This document shows, one piece after another, positions 8,983 through 16,710 of a DNA stretch of 44,394 nucleotides. The DNA is from an uncultured bacterium (GTDB taxonomy: Bacteria > Bacteroidota > Bacteroidia > Bacteroidales > Bacteroidaceae). Where the stretch lies: contig CAJMNM010000024.1 in the NCBI GenBank assembly GCA_905214795.1, positions 1-44,394 on the forward strand, read 5' to 3'. The position numbers and the translations under genes were made by a program. How positions within the stretch are numbered: the stretch's first letter is position 1; each line of letters begins with the position of its first letter. The notes beneath the pieces are model-generated. The model made no database searches, had not been told where the DNA came from, and worked only from the letters and a program-made list of their open reading frames with translations.

Positions 8983-10152
8983 ATGAATGGCACTCGCGGC
9001 TTTTACGGTATTCTAAAGCGTGAACTTCGAAGATCAATTTCCCGCCCACTCTACTTATTCTGTATGGTGGTGGCTCCTATTGCCTGTTGTCTGTTTTTCA
9101 CCTCACTGATGAAAAGCGGACTACCGGAGAATCTTCCTGTGGGAGTAGTCGATCTGGACAACACAAAAACCACCCGTGAGATTCTGCGCAATCTTGACGC
9201 ATTCTCTCAAACCGGCATCAAACAGAATTATGTTTCTGTCAGTGATGCCCGCGAGGCCATGCAACGGGGTGAAATATATGCGTTCTATTACATACCTGAG
9301 GGTACTACAGCACAACTGATTGCAGGACGTCAGCCCAAAGTCTCGTTTTATACAAACGGAAGCTATCTGATTGCCGGTTCACTGACTTATCGCGACATGC
9401 GTACCATGTCTGTACTGGCCAATGCTTCGGTCGGATTACAAACCATGCAAGCCAAAGGCATCAATGAACAAACAGCAAGAGAACTTTTACAGCCTATCGT
9501 GATAGATACCCATCCGCTGAACAATCCATGGTTAAACTACTCTGTCTATCTGAATAATACGATTCTCCCGGGAATCCTGATGCTGCTCATTTTTATGATA
9601 ACAGCGTTTTCTATCGGCATTGAATTTAAGGATGGAACTGTTAAAGAATGGCTTGCGTTGGCAGACGGGCGTGTCTGGATAGCAGTTTTGGGAAAACTGC
9701 TTCCCCATACTGTTATCTTCTTTATTGTAGGTATTGCATATGACACATGGTTATATGGTGTACTTCACTTTCCCTGCCACAGCGGCATCCTTCCGTTACT
9801 GCTCGCAACATTCTTAATGGTTGTCGCCTCACAGGCTGTCGGCGTAACATTCTTCACACTTCTGCCCACCTTACGGCTGTCACTTAGCGCTTGTTCATTA
9901 TGGGGTATGTTATCATTCTCCATCTCCGGATTCACGTATCCCGTTATGGCCATGCATCCGATGCTGCAATCCATCAGCAATTTATTTCCGCTTAGGCATT
10001 ATTTCCTTATATATGTAAACCAGATGCTCAACGGATATCAAATGAGTGAGGTATGGACAGCTTATGCAGCGCTTTGTGCATTTATCCTGTTACCGGTCTT
10101 ACTTTATAAAAGACTGAAAAACGCTCTGATAAACTTTGATTATATCCCTTAA
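8983..10152 (+). CDS. ABC-2 type transporter permease (first of a pair)
   Basis: The 389-residue protein has the YhhJ/YbhR-type layout: an N-terminal membrane helix (about 22-42), a large extracytoplasmic domain (about 45-185) starting with PVGVVDLDNT, and five further hydrophobic segments in the C-terminal half (between about 190 and 375). The SFSISGFTYPVMAMHP segment matches the conserved ABC-2 signature area. It probably forms a heterodimer with the next gene product. No ATP-binding gene lies in the operon. Confidence 0.9.
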   Translation: MNGTRGFYGILKRELRRSISRPLYLFCMVVAPIACCLFFTSLMKSGLPENLPVGVVDLDNTKTTREILRNLDAFSQTGIKQNYVSVSDAREAMQRGEIYAFYYIPEGTTAQLIAGRQPKVSFYTNGSYLIAGSLTYRDMRTMSVLANASVGLQTMQAKGINEQTARELLQPIVIDTHPLNNPWLNYSVYLNNTILPGILMLLIFMITAFSIGIEFKDGTVKEWLALADGRVWIAVLGKLLPHTVIFFIVGIAYDTWLYGVLHFPCHSGILPLLLATFLMVVASQAVGVTFFTLLPTLRLSLSACSLWGMLSFSISGFTYPVMAMHPMLQSISNLFPLRHYFLIYVNQMLNGYQMSEVWTAYAALCAFILLPVLLYKRLKNALINFDYIP

Positions 10153-10157
10153 CCATT

Positions 10158-11426
10158 ATGAAAGAAAATAAATCCAAATATCAAAATATACTTCAGGCCA
10201 CCGAAGACATTTTTATAATCTGGTGGAACGAAGTACGCCGTGTTTTCCATGATCAAGGCGTATTGGTTTTCTTTATACTGGTACCTTTAATCTATCCGCT
10301 CATCTACGCCTTCATATATAATAACGAAACGGTACGTGAGGTTCCCGCTGTTGTTGTCGACGAATCACATTCTGCCCTCAGCCGTGATTTTATCAGACGT
10401 ATAGACGCTTCGCCAGATGTTAAGATTGTCAGTTACTGCAGTGACCCGGAAGAAGCCCGCAAACTGATGAAACAACGGGAAGCATACGGTATGATACGCA
10501 TCCCTTCTGATTTCAGTCTGTTGCTGAACCGTGGCGAACAAGCCACAATCAGCCTTTACTGCGATATGAGCGGATTACTATACTATAAAGCATTACTGGT
10601 TGCATGCACAGATGTTTCGCTCGACATGAACGAAGAAATACAGATTGAGCGTGCAGGCCTGACCACGGCTAAGCAAGAAGAAACTGCAGTTGCTCCATTG
10701 GAATACGAATATGTCACCATGTTCAACACTACAAACGGTTTTGCCAGTTTTCTTATTCCGGCCGTGCTGATTCTTGTCATTCAACAAACCCTTTTACTCG
10801 GCATCGGACTCATCAACGGCTCAGCCCGCGAACGTGGTACATTCCATACACATGCCATACACGGCGACAGTCATGGCACCTTCAGACTTATCATCGGTAA
10901 AGCATTGTGCTATCTGATGGTATATTCACTGATTACTTTATGGCTGATTATAGCGGTTCCACGCATATTCAGCCTCATTCAGATACCGCAGGCCTGGGAT
11001 CTGCTAACTTTCATGATTCCATACATATTGGCTTGCATTTTCTTTGCCATGACAGTTTCCATCATCATTTTCCAACGCGAGACATGTATGCCGGTTATTG
11101 TATTCACCTCCCTGCCCTTGCTTTTCATCTCCGGTATTTCATGGCCGGGCGCAGCCATTCCTGAAGGTTGGAAAATCGTTTCCTGGATATTCCCATCAAC
11201 TTTCGGCATAAACGGTTTTATACACATCAATTCATTAGGCGCCCTGCTGAAAGACGTCAAAACAGAATATCTTGCACTGTGGCTGCAAACAGGTATCTAT
11301 TTCATGACAGCCTGCCTGACCTACTATTATCTGATGAGAGAAAGCCGCAAAAAAAATATTGCCCGTCAGAAAGCTGAACTGGAAAAGAATGCAAAGCTTG
11401 ATGCCACACCCACAGAATCAGTCTGA
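10158..11426 (+). CDS. ABC-2 type transporter permease (second of a pair)
   Basis: At 422 residues it has the same design as its neighbour: one N-terminal membrane segment (about 33-53), an extracytoplasmic domain starting with PAVVVDESHSALSRDF, then a run of C-terminal membrane helices and a FISGISWPGAAIPEG signature. The charged C-terminal tail (SRKKNIARQKAELEKNAK) is cytoplasmic. It begins 5 bp after the first permease. Its end overlaps the convergent methyltransferase gene by 9 bp. The substrate cannot be read from the sequence. Confidence 0.9.
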   Translation: MKENKSKYQNILQATEDIFIIWWNEVRRVFHDQGVLVFFILVPLIYPLIYAFIYNNETVREVPAVVVDESHSALSRDFIRRIDASPDVKIVSYCSDPEEARKLMKQREAYGMIRIPSDFSLLLNRGEQATISLYCDMSGLLYYKALLVACTDVSLDMNEEIQIERAGLTTAKQEETAVAPLEYEYVTMFNTTNGFASFLIPAVLILVIQQTLLLGIGLINGSARERGTFHTHAIHGDSHGTFRLIIGKALCYLMVYSLITLWLIIAVPRIFSLIQIPQAWDLLTFMIPYILACIFFAMTVSIIIFQRETCMPVIVFTSLPLLFISGISWPGAAIPEGWKIVSWIFPSTFGINGFIHINSLGALLKDVKTEYLALWLQTGIYFMTACLTYYYLMRESRKKNIARQKAELEKNAKLDATPTESV

Positions 11427-12149
11427 AACTGTCAGTCGTGCCAGGTAGTCATAATGCGGGCCGGCCTTTATCAATTCTGCCTTAAAACCGTTTTCCGAGG
11501 CATAATAAGACAGCAAATCAAAATCAATATAAAGCCAGTCAAAAGTATTACCTTTTATCTGTTTATATTGCATCGTAAAATCAAGCTCACCGTAATAACC
11601 GGCATTTAAATCTAGATCCATCGCTCCATCTTCATCCTCATAGATATAACGTAAGTCACTGGAATCCATTAAAACGAAGCCATCCGGCGCCAGTAACTGT
11701 TTCATTTTCCGGAAGAATAAAGACAAACGTTCCAAACGTCCTACGATTCCAGAACCATTCATCAACATCAATACCGTATCATAACATCCCGTAAACGACT
11801 CATCGAACAGATTTGCCTCATAAACGTTTCTCAGTCCACGTCGTCTCATTACGTCAACAGACAATGGAGAAATATCTATAGCAGTCACATCCAATCCCCT
11901 GTTCTGCAAAACAAGACTGTGACATCCCGCTCCTGCCCCTACATCAAGAACCTTTCCGCGACATAACTCTAAAGCCTTACGTTCCAGCGCAGACATGTCT
12001 TTCTCTGTCCGAAACAATGTGGCGACAGGCATTTCATCCTCATCAAACTGAGAAGAAAACACCCGCAACTTCCCCGCACGTCCTGTTTCAAAATAATCCT
12101 TTATAGCCTGTCCCATCGGATCTGCACTATTTTCCAATAATCCGTTCAT
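11418..12149 (-). CDS. Class I SAM-dependent methyltransferase
   Basis: The 243-residue protein carries the SAM-binding motif I VLDVGAGAGCHSLVLQ (about residues 66-81), motif II VTAIDISPLSV with its acidic ribose-binding residue, and a motif IV-like YDTVLMLMNGSGIVG. The N-terminal 60 residues (DYFETGRAGKLRVFSSQFDEDEMP) form a lid typical of small-molecule methyltransferases. The substrate is unknown. The gene is monocistronic, convergent with the efflux operon, and has its own promoter at 12173-12203. Confidence 0.88.
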   Translation of the reverse strand: MNGLLENSADPMGQAIKDYFETGRAGKLRVFSSQFDEDEMPVATLFRTEKDMSALERKALELCRGKVLDVGAGAGCHSLVLQNRGLDVTAIDISPLSVDVMRRRGLRNVYEANLFDESFTGCYDTVLMLMNGSGIVGRLERLSLFFRKMKQLLAPDGFVLMDSSDLRYIYEDEDGAMDLDLNAGYYGELDFTMQYKQIKGNTFDWLYIDFDLLSYYASENGFKAELIKAGPHYDYLARLTVSD

Positions 12150-12172
12150 AAAATCCTATCATTTTTACCGAA

Positions 12173-12203
12173 CAAAGATACAACAAATATTTCCGCTCCT
12201 AAA
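12173..12203 (-). promoter_or_regulatory. Promoter of the methyltransferase gene
   Basis: On the minus strand TTTA (12200-12203) and TATCTTTG (12173-12180) are 19 bp apart. The -7 box is exact and the -33 box has one mismatch. The ATG is about 24 bp downstream. Confidence 0.6.
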
Positions 12204-12276
12204 CATGAAACCGGTATATTTAGAGAACCATGCGACACGCAACCTTGAAAAGTTCAATCCGAAAACAACCTTTTCA

Positions 12277-12308
12277 TTTGTCACTGCGCGCATATTTCGC
12301 TATATTTG
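12277..12308 (+). promoter_or_regulatory. First of three tandem promoters before the HMA-AraC regulator
   Basis: TTTG (12277-12280), 20-bp spacer, TATATTTG (12301-12308). The -7 box belongs to the 75-bp repeat while the -33 box comes from the flanking sequence. Confidence 0.5.
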
Positions 12309-12352
12309 GATAATATAGGATGCGGTTCGGCATAAAAAACAAGCAAGTTTGT

Positions 12353-12383
12353 TTTATTCTGCGCTCACCTTTCGCTATATTTG
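12353..12383 (+). promoter_or_regulatory. Second tandem promoter before the HMA-AraC regulator
   Basis: TTTA (12353-12356), 19-bp spacer, TATATTTG (12376-12383), within the 75-bp repeat. Confidence 0.55.
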
Positions 12384-12427
12384 GATAATATAGGATGCGG
12401 TTCGGCATAAAAAACAAGCAAGTTTGT

Positions 12428-12458
12428 TTTATTCTGCGCTCACCTTTCGCTATATTTG
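12428..12458 (+). promoter_or_regulatory. Third tandem promoter before the HMA-AraC regulator
   Basis: TTTA (12428-12431), 19-bp spacer, TATATTTG (12451-12458). It is the copy nearest the gene and would give a leader of about 90 nt to the ATG at 12558. Confidence 0.6.
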
Positions 12459-12557
12459 TAAATAATAAACACAGTTCGCTATTGCCAAATCGCAACAAAA
12501 GGGATTTCATTTACCACCATGCCCAATTATTAACACAAAAGGAAACATTGTGTTCTC

Positions 12558-13130
12558 ATGGATACCACATACAACATATATATTAAGAATATGGTTTGCG
12601 ACCGTTGCATCATGGTTGTCACAGACATATTAAAAAAGCTGAAGCTTAATCCGCTCCACGTTGTTCTCGGGCGTGCCGAACTTTCAGCTCCGCTCAACAA
12701 CACCCAACGTCAGGAGCTCAAAACAACTCTAAATTCATTCGGTTTCGAACTGATTGAAGACAGTCGTACCCGCACCGTCGAACAAATCAAGAAACTCATC
12801 ATAGAACTTATTTATACAAACAACAACCGTCTGCAAACCAATCTGTCACAATACCTTTCAGACACCTGTCATCATGACTACAGCACACTGAGCAAACTGT
12901 TTTCAGAAATACAGGGAACAACCATAGAAAAATATTTTATCGCACAAAAAATAGAACGCGCGAAAGAGTTACTTGAGTACGACGAACTTAACCTTAACGA
13001 GATAGCTCTCACCCTGAACTATTCCAGCGCGGCTCATCTCAGCGCACAGTTTAAGGCATATACAGGACTTACTCCACGACAATACAAACAGCAAAAGGCC
13101 GATTTACGCATTCCGTTAAACAAACTGTAA
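12558..13130 (+). CDS. AraC-family regulator with an N-terminal HMA-like metal-binding domain (probable copper sensor)
   Basis: At 190 residues it is shorter than classical AraC proteins. Residues 1-70 look like a heavy-metal-associated fold: YIKNMVCDRCIMVV carries the CxxC pair Cys14/Cys17, and strand-helix spacing continues to FGFELIED, as in CopZ-type domains. Residues about 75-185 form an AraC-type DNA-binding domain, with a first helix-turn-helix around DYSTLSKLFSEIQG and a second around LNEIALTLNYSSAAHLSAQFKAYTGLTPRQYK. The copper ATPase gene follows 111 bp downstream on the same strand. I infer that Cu(I) or a similar soft metal binds Cys14/Cys17 and switches the protein to activate copA. 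Confidence 0.88.
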   Translation: MDTTYNIYIKNMVCDRCIMVVTDILKKLKLNPLHVVLGRAELSAPLNNTQRQELKTTLNSFGFELIEDSRTRTVEQIKKLIIELIYTNNNRLQTNLSQYLSDTCHHDYSTLSKLFSEIQGTTIEKYFIAQKIERAKELLEYDELNLNEIALTLNYSSAAHLSAQFKAYTGLTPRQYKQQKADLRIPLNKL

Positions 13131-13164
13131 CTATCCGGCTAAGCCTTCGGATATATAAAAAAGA

Positions 13165-13201
13165 TATAAAAACGAACCATAATTCTATAAAAAGAACCAT
13201 A
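13165..13201 (+). promoter_or_regulatory. Candidate operator of the HMA-AraC regulator: paired direct repeats before copA
   Basis: TATAAAAACGAACCATA (13165-13181) and TATAAAAAGAACCATA (13186-13201) are direct repeats with cores GAACCATA starting exactly 20 bp apart. AraC-type proteins commonly bind direct repeats about two helical turns apart. The downstream copy covers the place where a -33 box would sit, and no TTTG is present there, as expected for an activator-dependent promoter. Confidence 0.6.
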
Positions 13202-13211
13202 CTGAATCCAT

Positions 13212-13219
13212 TAATTTTG
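13212..13219 (+). promoter_or_regulatory. -7 box of the copA promoter
   Basis: TAATTTTG matches TAnnTTTG. It lies 10 bp after the second direct repeat, and the copA ATG follows at 13242, leaving a short leader. Confidence 0.6.
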
Positions 13220-13241
13220 TCCTTGGAAAAAACATAAGATT

Positions 13242-15701
13242 ATGAAAGAAGGACATATCGAAAAAAAGACATTTCCCATACTAAACATGAGTTGCGCGGC
13301 CTGCGCCACCCGTGTTGACAAAACGCTCAACAAACAGCCGGGTGTACGTCTGGCTACGGTCAATTATGCAGCAGCTACGGCCACCATAGAATACGACACG
13401 GCTGCATGCAGCCTTGAGAATCTGAAATCCGCCCTGCAGGATGCCGGTTATGACCTTCTCATCGAGGGAGACAAAACCAAACTGGCCCAACAAGCACGCG
13501 ACGAAAAATATCTCCGGCTACGCCGTCGTACAATATATGCCATATCACTATCCGTCCCTGTTGCCATTATCGGTATGTTCTTCATGAACTGGTCATACGC
13601 CAACCTCGTCATGTGGATACTGGCAACCCCCGTTGTATTCTGGTTCGGACGGGATTTCCACATCAATGCTCTGCGGCAACTTCGCCATGGCACTTCAAAC
13701 ATGGATACCCTGGTCTCTAACAGTACCCTCATTGCTTATCTGTTCAGTCTATTCAACATGCTTTTCCCCGACTTCTGGCTGAAACGCGGACTTGAGCCAC
13801 ACGTCTACTTCGAAGCGGCCAGTGTCATTATCGCATTTATTCTGCTTGGAAGAACGCTGGAAGAACGCGCCAAAGGGCAGACTTCTTCAGCCATCCGCAA
13901 ATTAATGGGACTGCAACCTTCAACCGCCATACTTGTGGAATCGGACGGTACGAAAAAACCCATCAATATCAGCGACATACAGTCCGGACAGATTATTATG
14001 ACCAGACCCGGAGAAAAAATAGCAGTCGACGGAACCGTTGTTTCCGGAGAATCTTACGTCGACGAAAGTCTGCTCAGCGGTGAGCCGGTTCCGGTTATCA
14101 AGCAAAAGGGGGCCGCCGTATATGCCGGAACCATCAATCAACGCGGTACACTTTGTTTCCGTGCCACCAACGTAGGTGCCGACACCATGCTGGCCCATAT
14201 TATCCGTATGGTACAAGACGCGCAGGGCAGCAAAGCTCCCGTACAGAAACTGGTAGACCGCATTGCGGCCATTTTTGTTCCTACCATCATAAGCATCGCG
14301 TTACTTTCATTCATTCTGTGGTGGACACTGGCACCGGCAGAAGGATTTACCCACGGACTTTTAGCCCTGGTTACCGTACTGATTATCGCCTGCCCCTGCG
14401 CACTCGGACTGGCTACCCCCACAGCCATTATGGTAGGCATAGGAAAAGGAGCAGAAGAGGGTATTCTGATAAAAAACGCCGAATGTCTGGAAGCGGCACG
14501 CCGAATCGACCTTATCGTTCTGGACAAAACCGGCACAATCACCGAAGGCCACCCTATTGTCAACCACATGCAATGGGAAGAAGGCTGTCCTTCACAATAT
14601 GCTGATATATTCTACAGCATGGAAAAGCGCTCTGAACACCCGTTGGCGGCAGCCATTGTCAGCCATCTTAACGGCACAGACCTCCCGTTAGTACAATTTG
14701 AGAGCCTAACGGGAAAGGGTGTCAAATCATTATATGATTCAACCATCTACTATGCCGGTAACCGCAAACTGATGGCAGACCATCACATAGTCATCAGTGA
14801 CAAACTGGAAAAAACCGCGCGGGAAATGGAAGAAGCCGGACAGACGGTCATTTTCTTCAGCGACAGTCATCATGTTCAGGCCGTAACATCTGTCACAGAC
14901 CGTATCAAGGAGAATTCACGTGAAGCCATCAACGAATTACAAAAAATGGGGATTGATGTCTATATGCTGACAGGCGACAACAAGGCTACAGCCGCCCGCA
15001 TAGCCGCCGATACAGCCATACTCCACTATCAGGCCGAGGTCTCTCCGGCCGATAAAGCAGAGTTCATTCTCAAGATGCAACAGCAGGGCCACCACGTGGC
15101 AATGGTAGGCGACGGCATCAACGACAGTGCCGCATTGGCCCGTGCCAATCTGAGCATAGCCATGGGAAAAGGTAGTGACATTGCCATGGATGTCGCCCAA
15201 ATGACAGTCATTTCGTCTGATTTGTCCAAAATACCCGATGCCATCAGACTGTCCGGGCGTACAGTACGTACCATTCATCAGAATCTGTTCTGGGCATTCA
15301 TTTATAATACCGTCGGCATCCCCATCGCAGCCGGCATACTCTATCCCGTCTGCGGTTTCCTGCTCAACCCCATGATTGCAGGAGCAGCCATGGCCATGAG
15401 CAGCGTCAGTGTCGTCACCAACAGCCTGAGACTGAGGAAATTCAAAATACGTAAACAAAGAACCAATCATTATTCAACTCAAAAACTTCACAATATGAAA
15501 AAAACTTATAGAATTGAAGGCATGATGTGCAATCACTGCCGCATGCATGCCGAAAATGCCCTGAACAGCATCGAAGGTATCAAAGCAGTTGTCACTCTCG
15601 ATCCTCCGGTAGCCGAAATTGAATTCGAGAACAGTGATTTACCCATAAAACGCCTGCAGGAAGCACTTGACAAAGAAGGATTTAAGATTCATACCATTTA
15701 A
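13242..15701 (+). CDS. copA: Copper-exporting P1B-type ATPase with an added C-terminal CopZ-like domain
   Basis: CopA pumps Cu(I) out of the cytoplasm. The 819-residue protein holds an N-terminal HMA domain (MSCAACATRV, Cys18/Cys21), eight membrane helices, the actuator motif LLSGEP, the Cu(I)-type intramembrane CPC (residues 384-386), the phosphorylation site DKTGT (Asp428), SEHPLAAAI in the nucleotide domain and GDGINDS (Asp624). A normal CopA ends shortly after the last membrane helix; here the frame continues through a polar linker (RKQRTNHYSTQKLHN) into a second HMA domain (MMCNHCRMHAENAL, Cys763/Cys766) that begins at its own Met752. It is transcribed with the EFR1 gene 11 bp downstream. 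Confidence 0.95.
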   Translation: MKEGHIEKKTFPILNMSCAACATRVDKTLNKQPGVRLATVNYAAATATIEYDTAACSLENLKSALQDAGYDLLIEGDKTKLAQQARDEKYLRLRRRTIYAISLSVPVAIIGMFFMNWSYANLVMWILATPVVFWFGRDFHINALRQLRHGTSNMDTLVSNSTLIAYLFSLFNMLFPDFWLKRGLEPHVYFEAASVIIAFILLGRTLEERAKGQTSSAIRKLMGLQPSTAILVESDGTKKPINISDIQSGQIIMTRPGEKIAVDGTVVSGESYVDESLLSGEPVPVIKQKGAAVYAGTINQRGTLCFRATNVGADTMLAHIIRMVQDAQGSKAPVQKLVDRIAAIFVPTIISIALLSFILWWTLAPAEGFTHGLLALVTVLIIACPCALGLATPTAIMVGIGKGAEEGILIKNAECLEAARRIDLIVLDKTGTITEGHPIVNHMQWEEGCPSQYADIFYSMEKRSEHPLAAAIVSHLNGTDLPLVQFESLTGKGVKSLYDSTIYYAGNRKLMADHHIVISDKLEKTAREMEEAGQTVIFFSDSHHVQAVTSVTDRIKENSREAINELQKMGIDVYMLTGDNKATAARIAADTAILHYQAEVSPADKAEFILKMQQQGHHVAMVGDGINDSAALARANLSIAMGKGSDIAMDVAQMTVISSDLSKIPDAIRLSGRTVRTIHQNLFWAFIYNTVGIPIAAGILYPVCGFLLNPMIAGAAMAMSSVSVVTNSLRLRKFKIRKQRTNHYSTQKLHNMKKTYRIEGMMCNHCRMHAENALNSIEGIKAVVTLDPPVAEIEFENSDLPIKRLQEALDKEGFKIHTI

Positions 15702-15712
15702 GACATAGTATT

Positions 15713-16555
15713 ATGGAAATCAACAACATGAGCGTGGTTTATTATTCACCCACGTACACCTCACAGAAAATTGCGCGCGCCGTTGCCGACGGTTTGGGAA
15801 TAGCACGCCGCACAGAGCATAATTTGACCACCGACCGCGAAACCGACATCATTCCAATAAAAGACAGCATCTGTGTTGTCGCCGCGCCGGTCTATGGTGG
15901 CCTGACAGCACCGGTCGCCCTCGAACGTTTCAAACGTCTGAAGGGTGAAAACAGTATTGCAATCCCTCTGGTAGTCTATGGCAACCGCGATTATGAAGAC
16001 GCCCTTGTACAATTACGCGACCAGCTCCAGCAACAAGGTTTCACAGTGCTTTGCGGTGCGGCTTTCATTGGCGAACATTCTTTCAGCCGACCGGACATGC
16101 CAGTTGCAGAAGGACGTCCCGACGCTGACGACCAGCACAAGGCTGTTACGTTTGGTCAAAAGGCACTGCAATCACTTTGCAGCCAGCTGCATATTACTGA
16201 ACAGCCCGACACCACCGCACGTCAGTTTGCACTGACCTATTCACAGTCGCTCAATACACTGGTCAGCACCCCATTTATGAAAGGCAATGTCCCATATAAA
16301 GAGGCAAAAACATCTGCACCGGCTGCTCCTGTTGTCAACGATCTATGCTATGGTTGTGGTGAATGCGAGACTCTCTGCCCTACAGGTGCCATTACAACCG
16401 TCGATGGTCGTTCAACGACAGACATCTCTTTATGCACAAAGTGTTGTGCCTGTGTAAAATACTGTCCGGTAGGTGCACGCGTATTTGATACACCGTTCAC
16501 CGCTATGCTCCATCAAAACTTCAGTGCACGCAGAGAACCTGAATGCTTTTTATAA
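15713..16555 (+). CDS. EFR1-type flavodoxin/ferredoxin fusion protein
   Basis: The 280-residue protein joins an N-terminal flavodoxin-like domain (VVYYSPTYTSQKIARAVADGLG, with a phosphate-binding loop) to a C-terminal two-cluster ferredoxin. The cluster ligands are CYGCGECETLCP (Cys212, 215, 218, 222) and CTKCCACVKYCP (Cys241, 244, 247, 251). Such proteins move electrons between reduced ferredoxin and flavin partners. Its place 11 bp after copA, before a terminator, suggests a role in copper or redox stress, for example keeping copper as Cu(I) for export; this is inference. A Met at residue 6 is an alternative start. Confidence 0.88.
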   Translation: MEINNMSVVYYSPTYTSQKIARAVADGLGIARRTEHNLTTDRETDIIPIKDSICVVAAPVYGGLTAPVALERFKRLKGENSIAIPLVVYGNRDYEDALVQLRDQLQQQGFTVLCGAAFIGEHSFSRPDMPVAEGRPDADDQHKAVTFGQKALQSLCSQLHITEQPDTTARQFALTYSQSLNTLVSTPFMKGNVPYKEAKTSAPAAPVVNDLCYGCGECETLCPTGAITTVDGRSTTDISLCTKCCACVKYCPVGARVFDTPFTAMLHQNFSARREPECFL

Positions 16556-16570
16556 ATCAAATCTGCAGAA

Positions 16571-16617
16571 ATAAAACTGTCAAAAATCCTATCTTCAGTA
16601 TTTTTTGACAGTTTTAT
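16571..16617. terminator. Terminator after the copper operon
   Basis: A perfect 16-bp inverted repeat (16571-16586 and 16602-16617) with a 15-nt loop. The core ACTGTCAAAAA pairs with TTTTTGACAGT, so A/T tracts flank the stem. It separates the copA-EFR1 unit from the next operon. Confidence 0.65.
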
Positions 16618-16637
16618 GCAGTTTAGAGCAATCTTTG

Positions 16638-16668
16638 TTTGCGCTCACAATTATTTTAATTAACTTCG
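16638..16668 (+). promoter_or_regulatory. Promoter of the EIIC-KduI operon
   Basis: TTTG (16638-16641), 19-bp spacer, TAACTTCG (16661-16668; one mismatch to TAnnTTTG). The spacer region includes TGCGCTCAC, also found in the promoter repeats at 12296-12458. Confidence 0.5.
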
Positions 16669-16710
16669 CACACGAAAAATAAAAAGCATTTTTAATACCA
16701 AGAAAAACGT

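Larger units (their letters stand above)
12296..12458 (+). repeat. 75-bp tandem direct repeat, two full copies plus a partial third
   Basis: Copies at 12296-12370 and 12371-12445 appear identical; a third starts at 12446 and breaks off after TTCGCTATATTTG (12458). Upstream, 12284-12300 resembles the end of a further degenerate unit. Each unit holds a TATATTTG -7 box and an AAAACAA/TTGTTTT inverted repeat. The unit resembles promoter-like repeats I recall from other Bacteroides intergenic regions; this was not checked. Confidence 0.9.
12204..12557. other. Regulatory region before the HMA-AraC regulator gene
   Basis: No gene is supported here. The region holds a 75-bp tandem repeat carrying promoters (12296-12458) and one isolated GAACCAT (12225-12231), the same core as the paired repeats before copA. 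An open frame on the minus strand exists only because the repeat length is a multiple of three. Confidence 0.6.

Noticed and set aside
12274..12510. A 78-codon minus-strand frame with an internal 25-residue repeat
   Set aside because: The repeat arises because the 75-bp promoter repeat is divisible by three; no start signal or protein family supports it.
14153..14605. A 150-codon frame inside copA
   Set aside because: It is an out-of-frame shadow of copA, whose motifs are continuous across the same stretch.
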